The notes: generated by a model not told the origin, from the sequence alone. DNA of 46,832 nt from Ruminococcus sp. (GCA_017484095.1 JAFUTU010000010.1:1-46832), one strand, 5' to 3'; positions 1-7,617 are shown, counted from the stretch's first letter. A program made the numbers and translations.

Positions 1-145
1 TAATGCCAACGGTAACAAGAACCAGGGTACAGACAATACCGCAGGTTCTAAGAACCCCGGCACAGGTGCAGCAGCATCGACAGGTATTGCAGCTATCGCA
101 GCAGCAGTTGCTGTGATAATGAAAAAGAGAAGGGACGATGAATGA
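1..145 (+). CDS. C-terminus of cell-wall-anchored surface protein (partial)
   Basis: The reading frame enters from the left edge (first full codon at 2) and stops at TGA 143-145, so only the last 47 residues are visible. They comprise a low-complexity Asn/Gly/Thr linker, the pentapeptide NPGTG, a hydrophobic Ala/Ile/Val stretch and a basic tail KKRR. This is the layout of a sortase sorting signal (LPxTG-like, here NPxTG type): sortase cuts between Thr and Gly and joins the protein to peptidoglycan. The functional domain lies outside the window, so the job of the protein is unknown. A strong terminator follows 26 bases after the stop. Confidence 0.85.
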   Translation, partial: NANGNKNQGTDNTAGSKNPGTGAAASTGIAAIAAAVAVIMKKRRDDE

Positions 146-170
146 TCGCCCTGACGCTTAAATAATTCAA

Positions 171-201
171 GCCGCTCACCATTATGGTGGGCGGCTTTTT
201 T
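171..201 (+). terminator. Intrinsic terminator of the surface-protein gene
   Basis: A 10-bp stem (171-180 with 186-195, one T-G wobble) with a 5-base loop is followed by six T residues at 196-201. It ends transcription from the partial gene at the left edge. Confidence 0.93.
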
Positions 202-234
202 GTGTGTAACAAACGGCTTTGCCGAAGAAAAATA

Positions 235-441
235 TTAGTCTTTTGTATATTCAAACAAGTCTCCCGGCTGACATTCAAGCACTTTGCATATTGCATTCAT
301 GGTCTCAAATCGTATGCCTTTCATTTTGCCTGTTTTAAGGTTAGACAGGTTAACGTTAGACATACCTACCCTCTCTGCTAGCTCATTAAGAGACATTTTT
401 CGGTCAGCCATCATTTTATCAAGTCTTACTATTATAGCCAT
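235..441 (-). CDS. XRE/Cro-type small HTH regulator (YozG-like)
   Basis: A 68-residue protein that is essentially one helix-turn-helix domain: residues about 14-50 fit the Cro/C1 fold (ADRKMSLNELAERVGMS as helices 1-2, then VNLSNLKTGK as recognition helix and turn). Small XRE proteins of this type are commonly encoded next to DUF2975 membrane proteins, as here: it starts 11 bases after the stop of that gene, so the two are co-transcribed. The likely role is DNA binding at the palindromes around 925-1030, giving autoregulation of the pair; that link is inference. No effector domain is present, so any signal would have to come through the membrane partner or through level control. Confidence 0.88.
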   Translation of the reverse strand: MAIIVRLDKMMADRKMSLNELAERVGMSNVNLSNLKTGKMKGIRFETMNAICKVLECQPGDLFEYTKD

Positions 442-452
442 ACCGCACCGCC

Positions 453-911
453 TTACGCAATGAGGTCATTATCTTCCTGAAGGCTAAGTCCGTAAACGAA
501 CACCTCAGAGATTATTCCTATTATAATACCTATGAAAATAATAATTATGTTTTGTGCATCAAATGCAAAAGAAACCATTTCTGTCTTATCATCGATCCTT
601 ATATCAGTATAGCTCGGCATAATACCGCCGATGAAGAGTATCACAGCCATTATACGCAGCTTTGTGATGATCTGTTTTGAAAACGGCTTTCCTGTCTTTC
701 TTATCTCCAGCAATATAAGGCTTAGAAGCCCCATTTCGGCAAATATCAGCAGATTATATACCGCATTTGTGATATATGCCTTGCCCTCCCCGTTCAGGAA
801 ACACACAAGCTGCCATACTGAAGCTGCCAGTGCAGCAGCACATATCAGGCAGGTGATAACAGTATCTGCAAAGGTCCTTTTTTTCAGTTTGTTGGATATA
901 GTATCGGTCAT
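453..911 (-). CDS. DUF2975 family membrane protein
   Basis: A 152-residue membrane protein with four hydrophobic segments (about residues 16-38, 50-68, 85-102 and 120-146) and a conserved-looking charged loop, KTGKPFSKQIITKLR, between segments 2 and 3, typical of DUF2975 proteins. The molecular function of this family is not known. It is the first gene of a two-gene operon with an XRE regulator. The start ATG at 911 is preceded by AAGGAG, and that ribosome site directly abuts a TTTAAAG palindrome that may be an operator. Confidence 0.85.
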   Translation of the reverse strand: MTDTISNKLKKRTFADTVITCLICAAALAASVWQLVCFLNGEGKAYITNAVYNLLIFAEMGLLSLILLEIRKTGKPFSKQIITKLRIMAVILFIGGIMPSYTDIRIDDKTEMVSFAFDAQNIIIIFIGIIIGIISEVFVYGLSLQEDNDLIA

Positions 912-924
912 AACAACATCTCCT

Positions 925-943
925 TTTAAAGTTCAGCTTTAAA
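925..943. promoter_or_regulatory. Candidate operator 1, next to the ribosome site
   Basis: Inverted repeat TTTAAAG-5 bases-CTTTAAA, directly upstream of the AAGGAG ribosome site of the DUF2975 gene. It shares its half-site with two more palindromes at 986-996 and 1008-1030. Confidence 0.55.
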
Positions 944-974
944 TTTTTTAAGTTTTCTACCAGCTGATGCTTGT

Positions 975-1003
975 ATTATATCACCACTTTTAAAGTATGT
1001 CAA
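975..1003 (-). promoter_or_regulatory. Consensus sigma-A promoter of the DUF2975-XRE operon
   Basis: On the minus strand, TTGACA (998-1003) and TATAAT (975-980) are separated by exactly 17 bases, a perfect match to the housekeeping consensus. The spacer itself contains a palindrome (986-996), so a repressor bound there would block RNA polymerase. Confidence 0.9.
986..996. promoter_or_regulatory. Candidate operator 2, inside the promoter spacer
   Basis: ACTTTTAAAGT, a perfect palindrome about a central T, lying between the -35 and -10 elements of the DUF2975-XRE promoter. Confidence 0.55.
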
Positions 1004-1007
1004 TAGA

Positions 1008-1030
1008 TATTTAAAGTTTTACTTTAAATA
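1008..1030. promoter_or_regulatory. Candidate operator 3, upstream of the -35
   Basis: A perfect 10-bp inverted repeat, TATTTAAAGT-TTT-ACTTTAAATA, ends five bases upstream of the -35 element. It is the longest and best of the three related palindromes. Confidence 0.6.
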
Positions 1031-1088
1031 TTGTCGTATTTTATAAACGCTGCGCGTATTTTCATGCCAAAACACAGCGTATTTAACA

Positions 1089-1134
1089 AAGCAGCGAATC
1101 AACTCCGCCTGAATGCAAAGCTGATTCGCTGCTT
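1089..1134 (-). terminator. Probable terminator of the lipase-like gene
   Basis: A perfect 13-bp inverted repeat (1089-1101 with 1122-1134) with a 20-base loop lies 32 bases beyond the stop of the minus-strand hydrolase. The following T tract is short and interrupted (TTTGTTAAAT), so termination may be partial. Confidence 0.6.
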
Positions 1135-1165
1135 GATATTATATAATATTTTGACTTGACTGTAT

Positions 1166-2473
1166 TCAGTATCCTTTCTTCGCAAGCTGGCTCACAAGCT
1201 CAACATACGCTTCACGCACATCGAAGCCGTCGATATTCTCACGGTTCAGGTCTATCATATCCCCGTGAGATATCCCCCTGCTGCCCTCAGGCTTGTATTC
1301 GCGGAAGCTCTCTCCCCAGACCATTGAATCAACTGACACAAGACCGTCATTAGGTCCGTCAAAATGATCTACCAGCAGATAAGAAAGGTTCAGAGGGAAC
1401 CTCCCTGCCGATGCCTTTACCGAACGTGAACCTATACTCTGATAGAATACACCTGCCTTGTCAGGACACTGCTCGTTGATCTTTTCGCAGGCAGAAGCTG
1501 TAAGGTCAGTAACTGCTGCTATAAAATCGGGTTCTGTATCGCCAAGCTTTTTAGCTGAGGCGTTGTAGGCACCTGAGACCTTTGCTCTGAGGCCTTCACC
1601 TGCCTTTGAAAGAAGATAGTCGGCAAATTTACAGCCGCGGTGAGGCGTATTTACGGTCGTGAGAGATGCAACATACCTATCACAGCCCAGGTTTGATATC
1701 GCCCAGCGCGAATCAAGGCCACCCTTAGAATGAGCGATAATGTTCACCTTTTCACAGCCGCTTTCCTCCACCGTTTTTCTTATCTTATCGGCCAGCTCAG
1801 CGGCACTGTCTGCTACACTGAGAGCTGATTGCTGACCGCCGTAATATATGACGGCACCGTTTCGTTCAAGCTCCTTAGGTATTCGTCCCCAATAGTTGAA
1901 ATGCTCAAAATCCCTGAAGAAAACACCGTGAACAAGCAGTATTGGATATTTCGTTTTGCATATCATATCCCCCTGCCTTGCTAAGTTCACAAGTTCTTTT
2001 TCGTTCTCTGTTTTGTATTCTCTTTTCGCAAGCGCTATTAGCTTCATCAGAACTATGATGTTCACAACAGGTATCATCCCGCAGGCAGCGCCTATAACAC
2101 GCCATTTGATACCAAGCTGTCTCGCTGATATGTAGATGCGTATTATCCCGTTCCAGAAAGCCAGCGCTAGAACCAAAAAAGCAATAACAGAGTTTATTAT
2201 CAGCCCTTTTGTACCAAAGTCTATCACAAATATGCCCACAAACAGCAGCGCTACAGACCCTGTTGCTGCTATCAGAAAAGCTTCTAGCACCGCAACACCG
2301 CTGCGTATCGCCTGTGATTTTTTGTCCTCAAGCCTTCCGAAACAGGGCTTGAAATTGACCCCGATAAACAACACTGTGAATATTATCGCAGAACCGATAA
2401 TGCCGATGTTCAGGATATCGCACAGCATAAAAATATTAGCAGTTATAAAAAACACTATTGCAGTAAAAAGCAT
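1166..2473 (-). CDS. Membrane-anchored alpha/beta hydrolase (lipase/esterase type)
   Basis: 435 residues in two parts. Residues 1-150 hold about five hydrophobic segments. The rest is an alpha/beta hydrolase: VHG at 181-183 supplies the oxyanion region, AHSKGG at 247-252 is the nucleophile elbow with Ser249, and Asp376 (GPNDG) and His403 (SHGD) complete a plausible triad. The overall pattern, including the NTPHRG segment at 275-280, resembles lipase/PGAP1-like serine hydrolases. The substrate is probably a lipid or ester at the membrane, but specificity cannot be read from sequence. It is a single gene, transcribed alone, with start ATG at 2473 behind GGGAGG and an extended -10 promoter. The membrane domain is not a family I can name. 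Confidence 0.82.
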   Translation of the reverse strand: MLFTAIVFFITANIFMLCDILNIGIIGSAIIFTVLFIGVNFKPCFGRLEDKKSQAIRSGVAVLEAFLIAATGSVALLFVGIFVIDFGTKGLIINSVIAFLVLALAFWNGIIRIYISARQLGIKWRVIGAACGMIPVVNIIVLMKLIALAKREYKTENEKELVNLARQGDMICKTKYPILLVHGVFFRDFEHFNYWGRIPKELERNGAVIYYGGQQSALSVADSAAELADKIRKTVEESGCEKVNIIAHSKGGLDSRWAISNLGCDRYVASLTTVNTPHRGCKFADYLLSKAGEGLRAKVSGAYNASAKKLGDTEPDFIAAVTDLTASACEKINEQCPDKAGVFYQSIGSRSVKASAGRFPLNLSYLLVDHFDGPNDGLVSVDSMVWGESFREYKPEGSRGISHGDMIDLNRENIDGFDVREAYVELVSQLAKKGY

Positions 2474-2490
2474 AATGCACCTCCCGTTTT

Positions 2491-2499
2491 AGTATAGCA
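2491..2499 (-). promoter_or_regulatory. Extended -10 promoter of the hydrolase gene
   Basis: TGC-TATACT on the minus strand (TGn extended -10), just upstream of the ribosome site at 2480-2485. No good -35 is present, as expected for an extended -10 promoter. Confidence 0.55.
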
Positions 2500-2527
2500 C
2501 ATAGACTGAAAAAAGAAAAGACGTTCA

Positions 2528-2556
2528 TGAAATGTTTACAAAATATATGCTATAAT
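2528..2556 (+). promoter_or_regulatory. Probable promoter of the sigma-factor operon
   Basis: TATAAT at 2551-2556 with an upstream TG dinucleotide (extended -10) and a weak -35 (TGAAAT at 2528-2533, spacing 17). It leaves a leader of about 70 bases that contains the palindrome at 2605-2616. Confidence 0.55.
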
Positions 2557-2604
2557 TTACTCACTCAGTGCAATATTTTACGATTTATAACTGACTTATA
2601 TAAG

Positions 2605-2616
2605 TGAAACGTTTCA
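2605..2616. promoter_or_regulatory. Candidate operator palindrome in the sigma-factor leader
   Basis: TGAAACGTTTCA is a perfect 12-bp palindrome with the central CG and AAACGTTT core known from LacI-family operators. It lies between the -10 element and the ribosome site, a position suited to repression by roadblock. No LacI-type regulator is encoded in the window. Confidence 0.45.
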
Positions 2617-2634
2617 ACAAAGCGAGGTTTGCTT

Positions 2635-3162
2635 ATGAATGACAACGAACTTCTCGATATGCTTCACAAAGACCCGCAAAAGGGGTTAGAGGCTGTTGTG
2701 CGGCAATACAGTGCATATGTGATGAAGATAGCATATGTCAGACTGGGTGAGGTCTGCACCAGAGAGGACATCGAGGAAACTGTAAGCGATATATTTCTGA
2801 TGTTTTACAACGCAGGTGTGAAAAGCGGCTTTGATATGCGCTCTGTGAGAGCTTATCTCTCAGTAATTGCGCAGCGTCATTGTATAAATGCTTTTCACAA
2901 ATACTGCAAAGCTGATAAAATGCTTGATTATAATGAGCTTGAAAACATTATCCACGATAACGGCACCAATGAGGACTGCCTTATAGACGCTGTAAAGCAG
3001 CTTGGTGAGCCTGACAGCTTCATTTTCATTCGCAAGTATTACTTCGGACAAAAGAACAAGGATATAGCAAAAGAGCTTGGAATGAGCGAAAGCACACTTA
3101 ACTCAAGAGTCTCCCGGGGGCTTGACAAGCTCAGAAAGATATTGAAGGAGGAAAAGATATGA
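2635..3162 (+). CDS. RNA polymerase sigma factor, sigma-70/ECF type
   Basis: 175 residues from the ATG at 2635; an in-frame TTG two codons upstream sits directly on the GCGAGG ribosome site and is unlikely. Region 2 is around residues 15-85 (YSAYVMKIAYVRLG, then the AYLSVIAQRHCINAFHKY segment) and region 4 around 115-170, ending in an HTH (NKDIAKELGMSESTLNSRVSRGLDKLRKIL) for -35 recognition. The missing region 3 and the short length fit the ECF/group 4 class. The stop overlaps the next start (ATGA), so it is translationally coupled to a single-pass membrane protein, the classical arrangement of an ECF sigma with its regulator. Target genes are unknown. Confidence 0.9.
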   Translation: MNDNELLDMLHKDPQKGLEAVVRQYSAYVMKIAYVRLGEVCTREDIEETVSDIFLMFYNAGVKSGFDMRSVRAYLSVIAQRHCINAFHKYCKADKMLDYNELENIIHDNGTNEDCLIDAVKQLGEPDSFIFIRKYYFGQKNKDIAKELGMSESTLNSRVSRGLDKLRKILKEEKI

Positions 3163-4181
3163 ATAACGACCCTGTAAGATTATCAGAGCTGATAACTGCA
3201 TCGGGCGCGCAGAAACTAAACGATGAGTTTGAAGAGTTCGGCGCAAACGCTCAGATAACAGACGATGCAAGACAGCGCATACTTTCCTCCGTAATGAGAA
3301 AGGCGGGAGCTGAAATGAAAGAAACTATGATAACTAAAAAAACAAGAAGACACAGTAAACGTTTCGTCGGATTTATGATAGCTGCAGCGATCGCAGTGAC
3401 AGGAGCTGCAGGCGTATATGCGTACAATCAGTTTTTCCACAAAGAGAATGTTGAGCATTACATCAAAAACGGAGCGCAGCTGGAAGAAAGAGGACTGGCA
3501 GCTAACATTCAGGCGCAGACCGATGAACTGAGATTTACGATAGACACGCTGCTCTCAGACGGTCACCAGGCTTACGGTGTGCTCACAGTTGAACACATTG
3601 GCGATAAAACAGGACAGGCACTGAGCGTTCATGATTACGCTGTAACGATAGTTTACGCTGATACGGGTGAGTTCATAACAAACAACTGGGGTGGAGACGC
3701 ATATATAGACGGCACGGAAAAGGCAGGTCAGAACAGACGGATCATCTGCATAGACCTTTCAGATGTAGATACACAGAGAGATGTGAAGTTCCTCTTCCGC
3801 AGAGACGAGCCCACCGGCAGCTTTTACGGCAGCGGCAAGCTGACAGGACAGAAAGATAATAACGATATTCCCATAAGATATGAATGTGAGGCTGCTGCTT
3901 CTTTCAGGAAAAATGTAGAGAGCATCGATCTGTATGACAGCGAGGGCAGAAAGGTAACTCTTTCCGAATTTGAGATATATTCAAGCGAAGTTATGTGGGA
4001 AGATACCTTAAGTGCCAAAAACAACCTGAAGCTGATTGATAAAGACAGCAAAAAAACAGACTGCACCTTTACTGACATAACAGGTTATATGGAGACCTAC
4101 TCATACATCACCTTCAACAAGCTGGTGGATACTGATGATATCAGCGGCGTTGAGATAAACGGCATTGAATATCTTAAATAA
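3159..4181 (+). CDS. Single-pass membrane protein, probable anti-sigma regulator
   Basis: 340 residues: a cytoplasmic part of about 68 residues, one transmembrane helix (about 69-90, GFMIAAAIAVTGAAGVYAY) and an extracellular domain of about 250 residues with alternating strand-like segments. Its start overlaps the sigma-factor stop by four bases, so it is very likely the anti-sigma or sensing partner. The cytoplasmic part has no recognisable zinc-binding anti-sigma motif; it resembles proteins of the DUF4179 kind that follow ECF genes in Clostridia. What the outer domain senses is unknown. A terminator follows directly. Confidence 0.75.
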   Translation: MNNDPVRLSELITASGAQKLNDEFEEFGANAQITDDARQRILSSVMRKAGAEMKETMITKKTRRHSKRFVGFMIAAAIAVTGAAGVYAYNQFFHKENVEHYIKNGAQLEERGLAANIQAQTDELRFTIDTLLSDGHQAYGVLTVEHIGDKTGQALSVHDYAVTIVYADTGEFITNNWGGDAYIDGTEKAGQNRRIICIDLSDVDTQRDVKFLFRRDEPTGSFYGSGKLTGQKDNNDIPIRYECEAAASFRKNVESIDLYDSEGRKVTLSEFEIYSSEVMWEDTLSAKNNLKLIDKDSKKTDCTFTDITGYMETYSYITFNKLVDTDDISGVEINGIEYLK

Positions 4182-4187
4182 ATGATC

Positions 4188-4218
4188 TCGGCGTGCCTTA
4201 GGGTGCGCCGATTTTTTT
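4188..4218 (+). terminator. Intrinsic terminator of the sigma/anti-sigma operon
   Basis: A 10-bp stem (4188-4197 with 4202-4211, two G-T wobbles) and a 4-base loop followed by seven T residues. Confidence 0.93.
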
Positions 4219-4228
4219 CACACTCTGA

Positions 4229-4257
4229 TTTACTTTTGCAGAATAATATGTTATACT
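4229..4257 (+). promoter_or_regulatory. Promoter of the NusG-II/Gx transporter pair
   Basis: TTTACT (4229-4234) and TATACT (4252-4257) with a 17-base spacer, directly downstream of the preceding terminator. Confidence 0.7.
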
Positions 4258-4278
4258 ATTATCATCGGAGGTGAGGGA

Positions 4279-4656
4279 ATGGATAATAAAAAGCAAAAGC
4301 TTGCAATAATTATTATTGCGGCTGTGTTTGTCATAAGCGCTGCCGTAAGTGCCTACATGCTCCTCTCCGATAAAGGCGAAACAGTTGAGATAATAAGCGG
4401 AGGCAAGGTGCTTTACACCATTGATATCTCCCGAGAGCCTGACAGAGAAATAGTTGTAGAATACAAGGGCAAAAAAAACGTGATAGCTATAAAGGATCAC
4501 GAAATATATATGAAAGAGGCAGAATGCCCTGACCACACCTGCATAAAGACAGGCAAGCTCAGCAAAAGCGGTGTGCCTATAGTCTGCCTGCCAAACAAGC
4601 TTATAATAAAGTATACAGATAACGGATCGGAGGGCGATATAGATGCCACAGCGTAA
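4279..4656 (+). CDS. NusG domain II-containing protein
   Basis: 125 residues: an N-terminal signal-anchor (about residues 8-29) and an extracytoplasmic beta domain ending in CPDHTCIKTGKLSKSG and the IVCLPNKLIIKY strand, the hallmark of the NusG_II family. Despite the name these are not transcription factors; they are exported proteins usually encoded beside Gx transporters and flavin-transfer (ApbE/FMN-binding) genes, with a suspected but unproven redox or assembly role. Here the next gene is a Gx transporter, overlapping by 14 bases, while no ApbE gene is in view. Start ATG at 4279 follows GGAGGTGAGGGA. Confidence 0.87.
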   Translation: MDNKKQKLAIIIIAAVFVISAAVSAYMLLSDKGETVEIISGGKVLYTIDISREPDREIVVEYKGKKNVIAIKDHEIYMKEAECPDHTCIKTGKLSKSGVPIVCLPNKLIIKYTDNGSEGDIDATA

Positions 4657-5170
4657 AGGTTCTCCGACACAACGGCTGACAAAGCTGGCTCTGCTGACGG
4701 CACTGGCGCTCATTATATTTGTCGTTGAGCTGCAGATACCTGATATAGTGCCTATCCCAGGGGTAAAGCTGGGGCTTGCAAATATCATAACCGTGTACGC
4801 TGTCTATCATTACAAAGCAGGAGAAGCGTTTATGATACTGCTTGTGCGTATACTGCTGGCAAGCGTCTACAGCGGAAACATCAGTGCGCTGATATTCAGC
4901 CTTTCGGGCGGTATGCTGTGCCTGGCAGGAATGGTATGCATAAAAAGGATAATTGATGAGGATCACATCTGGGTGAGCAGTGTGGCAGGGGCAATGCTGC
5001 ATAACATCGGGCAGATATTTGCGGCGGTTGCCGTTATGGGAACATGGACGGTGTTTGGTTATCTGCCGTTTCTCCTTGTATCGGGAGGGATCGCAGGCAC
5101 ATTCACAGGGCTGAGTGCTCAGGCAGTGATAAAGAAAATGAAGGGCAAAGAAAAAACCGACAGACAGTAA
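4643..5170 (+). CDS. Gx transporter family protein (Hpre_diP_synt_I type)
   Basis: 175 residues with about five membrane segments; the segment GVKLGLANIITVYAVYHYKAGEA (residues about 35-57) is the signature of the Gx transporter family, formerly annotated as heptaprenyl diphosphate synthase component I. The fold resembles ECF-transporter S components, so substrate binding and uptake is a reasonable guess; the substrate is unknown. ATG at 4643 sits behind GGAGGG within the end of the NusG-II gene, so translation is coupled. Next to NusG-II proteins this pair is thought to serve cofactor or redox functions; that is inference. Confidence 0.87.
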   Translation: MPQRKGSPTQRLTKLALLTALALIIFVVELQIPDIVPIPGVKLGLANIITVYAVYHYKAGEAFMILLVRILLASVYSGNISALIFSLSGGMLCLAGMVCIKRIIDEDHIWVSSVAGAMLHNIGQIFAAVAVMGTWTVFGYLPFLLVSGGIAGTFTGLSAQAVIKKMKGKEKTDRQ

Positions 5171-5192
5171 ATAAAAACTGTTCGTCGGTTTT
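5151..5192. terminator. Bidirectional terminator between convergent genes
   Basis: An imperfect hairpin (ACCGAC at 5156-5161 with GTCGGT at 5184-5189, extended by a second helix inside) flanked by six A on the left and four T on the right. It can end both the Gx transporter gene (plus) and the CotH gene (minus). Confidence 0.85.
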
Positions 5193-5206
5193 GTTTATTG
5201 GTCTTA

Positions 5207-7603
5207 TCATTTTTTGAAAACTGCTTTGAGAGACGTGCTGTTATCTAAAGTGAGCTCGGCTTCGTCACTCTTGCTGTCAGAGCCCTCCCAGTGGTCGAAT
5301 TTCCAGCCCTTTTGCGGCACAGCCTTGACTGTGAGCTCACAGCCCTGATAATAGGTCTGTTCAAGAGCACCGCCAACGGGAGTAGCATCAATATAAAGCA
5401 CGCCCTTACCCTCAGCTGCCAGAGAGAGCTTCACCTGCTCGCCCAGAGAAAACTCTTCTTCAAGCGCTCGTGTAATGTTCATCTGACGAAAGCTGAAAAA
5501 TGTATCCATTCTTGCAAGCATAGGCTCTGTAGCATTAGACACATTCGCCCAGGTAGGAAAACGCTTGAAATAATTATCCAGCTCTTTATAATAAACACTC
5601 ATATACTGTTCCAGCGTATTCGTGAAATTATCATGGCTGTAATTCATATTTGCAAGCTTCATGATAGATGTAGTTAATTTCATCTGAAAGTCTTTATTTT
5701 CGATAAGGCTGCATATAATACCGCCTATGCCCTCGTCATCATGCTCTCGGAGATAGGTGAAGATGCTCTTTTGTTCATGCTTATCCGTATAGTGGCTGCA
5801 CGATGATTCGGTATCAAACATATAGAAACGCCATCTGCCGTCAGCCGCAGGGTTTGAGTCATCGACCTCTCTTGTACGCCAGCAGCCGAAATTGTTCTGT
5901 GGCCAGTCAGTATTGAAAAAGTACATCTCTGCAGCACAGTATTCGATAAAGTTATCCATATCGATCAGCTCACAGGCTTTTTTATAGTTTTCCTCATCGC
6001 TCATAGAGTTATTAGTAACAAAAGCGAGCATATCCTCATAAAGAAGCATATCCTCTTCCCTTCCCTCATCAAGAGAGGAACTTCTTACGCATATTACCTC
6101 GTCTTTCGGGACATCATACTTTTCAGAGAAGTATTCTGCGCTCATATCCTGAGTCAGAGTATAAAGCCCCCAGTATTCACCGTCTATAAACAACACGCAG
6201 GCACTTGTCGCCTGTGTATCGGGCAGTCGTTCACTGACCATTGACTGCAGCATCGGGTCCTTGAATTTGGAATAGTTACAATCATTGCCGCCGTTTCTTA
6301 AAACAAAGGTGGAATATTTATCTACAGTTTTTCCCTCATAGTCTTTCGAGTCCTCCCAAAGCTCAGCGTCAAATGAATCGCTGCCGTAGGAGCTTCTTGC
6401 AAAAAACCTGAATGATTTCTGATAATCCGATCTTGACCACCCACCCTGTGTGCGTATACCACAGTCCTGTGAGAGAATGGTGTCACCGTCAGCACTGTAG
6501 AATTCGATATGGCAGGGGCGCTCCCACTCTCTGCCGCGCTGATTGTAATTCGCAGGCACCGAGCCGTTTCTCGGAGCATTCGGGTGCTCTGCCACATAAT
6601 CATCATACACCTTTCCAAGCATATATATGCCTGTATCGTAATTATAAAGAGATTCAGGGTCTGTAACGACAGAGACTATCGGCAGATCATGATGCTTTTT
6701 TGAAGATGTGCCGACAAAATAAGTCGCAGTTACAGTTCTGCCAGCCTTGCCCGATGAGCCTACCGCGCAGGCTCTTATAACTGTAGCCTTGTCAACGTCC
6801 ATGCTCTTTGGCACTGAAACATTCTCAGGGTCATAGTTCAGAGTGACCTGCATAGGGTCAAAGGCGCTGAGTACATTCTTTTCGCCGTTCCTGTCTTTTA
6901 TGCTGAGAGGAGAGGTGTACTTCTGCCGTGTCGATGAAGTTTTGGGGTCGGTGCCGTCAAGAGTGTAGTAAATGGTCTGTCCCTTTGATGCTGTGAGCTT
7001 TAATTCAAATTCTTTTTCATAATAGCCGCCCTGCTTTGAGAGCTTAACAGTATCTCCAACTGTTATCTCCGAATTTTTCTCCGCAGGGGTAGGCTCACTT
7101 ACGTAATACGTGCCGTCCTCAGCCCGCGAATAAGTCATATATCTGTCAAGCTGCGGAAGCTTCACATCGCAGATGCTCTCATTTCTATAGTAAAGGCTAA
7201 TAGTATCCTCGCCTGTTTTTGAAATATTGAAATCAGCGTGAACACCCTCAAAATCGTCTTTGAAGCCTGACTTTGAGCAGTATATTACAATGTAACCCTC
7301 GGCAGGTATCTTTACACCGTCAAGACTGTATTTGTCGCTGCCGTTTTTGACCAGATAAAACCCGTCTAGTGTCTGCTCCTTATCCGAGGGGTTATAAAGC
7401 TCGACCCAGTCGCAGGTATCACCGTTAATATCGGTAAGAGAAGCATTTTTGTTCTTGCCCTCATTGCTTGGGGCTATCTCATTAATATAAATATCAGGGT
7501 GCGCGAGCCACAGCCACAGCACAAGTGCAGCAAGCCCTGCCAGTGCTGCTGAAAGCACAGCAATGACAACGACCTTCTTTTTTCTGCTTTTTATACCTCT
7601 CAC
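5207..7603 (-). CDS. CotH-family surface protein with lamin-tail and beta-repeat domains
   Basis: 798 residues. Order: transmembrane anchor (about 10-33); lamin-tail domain (about 35-165, INEIAPSNEG and WVELYNPS); a chitobiase-C-like strand region (about 190-250, IYYTLDGTDPK); CotH kinase-like domain (about 300-650, with FRLR-like RTQGGWSRSDYQKSFRFF, GLYTLTQDM and RFYMFDTES); C-terminal InlB-type B-repeat (about 735-798, GWKFDHWEG). CotH proteins are atypical protein kinases in spore formers, and in ruminal Clostridia they occur in cell-surface and cellulosomal proteins; this one is likely surface exposed. A perfect promoter precedes it, but the start is unclear: the assigned start is GTG at 7603, lacking a clear ribosome site. 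Confidence 0.9.
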   Translation of the reverse strand: MRGIKSRKKKVVVIAVLSAALAGLAALVLWLWLAHPDIYINEIAPSNEGKNKNASLTDINGDTCDWVELYNPSDKEQTLDGFYLVKNGSDKYSLDGVKIPAEGYIVIYCSKSGFKDDFEGVHADFNISKTGEDTISLYYRNESICDVKLPQLDRYMTYSRAEDGTYYVSEPTPAEKNSEITVGDTVKLSKQGGYYEKEFELKLTASKGQTIYYTLDGTDPKTSSTRQKYTSPLSIKDRNGEKNVLSAFDPMQVTLNYDPENVSVPKSMDVDKATVIRACAVGSSGKAGRTVTATYFVGTSSKKHHDLPIVSVVTDPESLYNYDTGIYMLGKVYDDYVAEHPNAPRNGSVPANYNQRGREWERPCHIEFYSADGDTILSQDCGIRTQGGWSRSDYQKSFRFFARSSYGSDSFDAELWEDSKDYEGKTVDKYSTFVLRNGGNDCNYSKFKDPMLQSMVSERLPDTQATSACVLFIDGEYWGLYTLTQDMSAEYFSEKYDVPKDEVICVRSSSLDEGREEDMLLYEDMLAFVTNNSMSDEENYKKACELIDMDNFIEYCAAEMYFFNTDWPQNNFGCWRTREVDDSNPAADGRWRFYMFDTESSCSHYTDKHEQKSIFTYLREHDDEGIGGIICSLIENKDFQMKLTTSIMKLANMNYSHDNFTNTLEQYMSVYYKELDNYFKRFPTWANVSNATEPMLARMDTFFSFRQMNITRALEEEFSLGEQVKLSLAAEGKGVLYIDATPVGGALEQTYYQGCELTVKAVPQKGWKFDHWEGSDSKSDEAELTLDNSTSLKAVFKK

Positions 7604-7617
7604 CCCCCGAAAAGCAT
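7603..7617 (-). other. G6 tract and five-codon reading frame at the CotH start
   Basis: On the minus strand an ATG at 7617 opens a five-codon frame (Met-Leu-Phe-Gly-Gly, stop TGA) that ends inside a run of six G (7603-7608) and overlaps the GTG start of the CotH gene. A seventh G would put this ATG in frame with CotH. Confidence 0.6.

Noticed and set aside
2605..2616. Catabolite (cre) site reading of the palindrome
   Set aside because: cre sites are 14 bases with a CG centre and longer arms; this 12-base palindrome fits a generic LacI-family operator better, so only that was claimed.
4198..4788. 196-codon minus-strand frame over the NusG-II gene
   Set aside because: It covers a terminator and two well-supported plus-strand genes and its translation has no family features.
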